Assembly: GCA_944321125.1 (NCBI GenBank)
Contig: CALUKD010000017.1
Coordinates: 1-64,000, forward strand
Source of the DNA: Candidatus Butyricimonas faecavium
GTDB lineage: Bacteria > Bacteroidota > Bacteroidia > Bacteroidales > Marinifilaceae
Direction of reading: 5' to 3'
DNA: 64,000 nt
Below, piece by piece: positions 63,176 to 64,000 of this stretch. A model generated the notes under the pieces. The model saw only the letters and a program-made list of their open reading frames with translations, had not been told where the DNA came from and ran no database searches. How positions within the stretch are numbered: the first letter of the stretch is position 1; each line of letters begins with the position of its first letter. A program made the position numbers and the translations under genes.

Positions 63176-64000
63176 TTATTTGTCATAACCTAAATTTTCC
63201 AATACTTCACGAGCGTCCGGGATTTTTGTCGGAGCAGGAGATGTTCTGTAACCGAAATCTACCATGTATTGAAGACTCATGTCCGTGTGATTCGTGAAAA
63301 AGGCATCCAAATAAGGAGCTTCATAACGTGAACCACCCTCGTTGTTCCAGTTATATTGACCGAAGTATTTAGCCATTTGGTCGTAAGTATCGAAAGAATA
63401 CGGGTGGTTTTTCATTTTAGCACGGTGAATCAAGTTGTGTTGCCACGGGTAATTTAATTCCGGATAGTTGTTCGGAGCTCCGGCAATACACGGTCCAATG
63501 TAATGTGCTTTGTATTTTACACCCAAGTTAATGAATGAGGCGTATCCTTGAGGATCATCGTAGGTTAAGTCTGTTGCTCCGGTTCCTTTCCATAACAAGA
63601 AACACATTGGAACTTGACCGTCGAACAAATCACATACACGAGTTAAACTTTGTAATGAGAAAGTTTGAAGGATTACTTTTCCGTTCGTGTTACCCACGTT
63701 AACTTTTCCGTTTACGTAGAATGGGGTGTTTTCCGGTTCCTCTCCCCCTGCAATAATATTCATGTTGAGTTTTTCGGGGAATTCTGTTACATTTTTCATT
63801 TGCAACTCGTTATACACCATTTGTTCGAAGTTAGACGGGTTTAACCACGGCTCTTTGAATTCAATGTAAATACCGGGGATGTTTCCGCTAAGAGGTTGGT
63901 TATCTTTGCCTAATTCGTCTTTTACATAACCAAATTCGTAACGAACAATTTTATCTTTTACTCCAAAGTTTACCGGGTTGCTAAATTCTTCGTTGGTGGC
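63176..64000 (-). CDS. Glycerophosphodiester phosphodiesterase, C-terminal part
   Basis: The frame is open to the window edge, so only the last 274 residues are seen. The segment GNIPGIYIEFKEPWLNPS, with its acidic IEFKEP, matches the GDPD barrel strand that carries a metal-ligand Glu. NELQMKNVTEFPEKLN and VILQTFSLQSLTRVCDLF follow in the order expected for GlpQ-like enzymes. The HGG and ENT motifs would be outside the window. It would release glycerol 3-phosphate in the periplasm. A shorter frame starting at an ATG at 63820 is only an internal Met. Confidence 0.82.
   Translation of the reverse strand, partial: ATNEEFSNPVNFGVKDKIVRYEFGYVKDELGKDNQPLSGNIPGIYIEFKEPWLNPSNFEQMVYNELQMKNVTEFPEKLNMNIIAGGEEPENTPFYVNGKVNVGNTNGKVILQTFSLQSLTRVCDLFDGQVPMCFLLWKGTGATDLTYDDPQGYASFINLGVKYKAHYIGPCIAGAPNNYPELNYPWQHNLIHRAKMKNHPYSFDTYDQMAKYFGQYNWNNEGGSRYEAPYLDAFFTNHTDMSLQYMVDFGYRTSPAPTKIPDAREVLENLGYDK

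Overview
The window looks like a chromosomal segment of an anaerobic Bacteroidota, probably of the order Bacteroidales. The evidence is a FecI/FecR plus SusC/SusD locus, Bacteroidota -7 promoter elements (TAnnTTTG) with few Shine-Dalgarno sites, GldA/F/G, FloA-NfeD, a lipidated Omp85 protein (TamL type) beside TamB, and a short serA with a Lys in place of the catalytic His. An Odoribacteraceae member such as Butyricimonas would fit, but that is a guess from gene style. No phage, CRISPR array or intact transposon was seen.

Layout. 1-370: end of an rRNA operon (5S rRNA and terminator). 0.45-10.1 kb: an accessory outer-membrane uptake locus (ECF sigma, FecR anti-sigma, STN-type SusC, SusD, two further lipoproteins, thioredoxin-like protein), closed by a terminator shared with tRNA-Arg(ACG). 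10.3-14.9 kb: DUF6913-like gene and dapA, convergent with gldAFG. 15-19.8 kb: LacI-type regulator, 7TM-HD phosphodiesterase, fabD and folE. 20.3-21.7 kb: nfeD-floA. 21.8-27.1 kb: lysA, lysC, prmA and trpB2 on the minus strand. 27.4-35.3 kb: small lipoprotein, a phosphofructokinase with a PPi-type signature, glycosyltransferase/sigma/carboxypeptidase-D-like trio, OmpH-like protein, START-like protein, YeiH-type transporter, transaldolase-like enzyme, tsaC. 35.4-41.6 kb: trkA-trkH, comEC, and divIC-ruvX-def. 41.9-49.7 kb: arcC, arcB, STAS protein, gcvT, then serC-serA-DUF1015. 49.8-54.1 kb: carboxylase pair (mmdA-like and biotin carrier) and an ABC exporter pair. 54.4-61.5 kb: tamB-tamL. 61.8-64 kb: phosphate-selective-type porin and the C-terminal part of a glycerophosphodiesterase running off the window.

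The most striking content is regulatory. Upstream of trpB2 is a complete ribosome-mediated attenuator: promoter, a 22-residue leader peptide with three consecutive Trp codons, an antiterminator segment at the leader stop codon, and a strong terminator just before the gene. Upstream of lysC is a second device of the same design, with a 21-residue leader peptide containing Met-Met-Cys-Met. A terminator-like double hairpin also sits 20 nt before serA inside the serine operon. Three genes have a -7 element placed 3-4 nt before the start codon, which suggests leaderless mRNAs. AT-rich degenerate repeats recur in many intergenic spaces and inflate some ORFs at their N termini; those starts have been corrected here.
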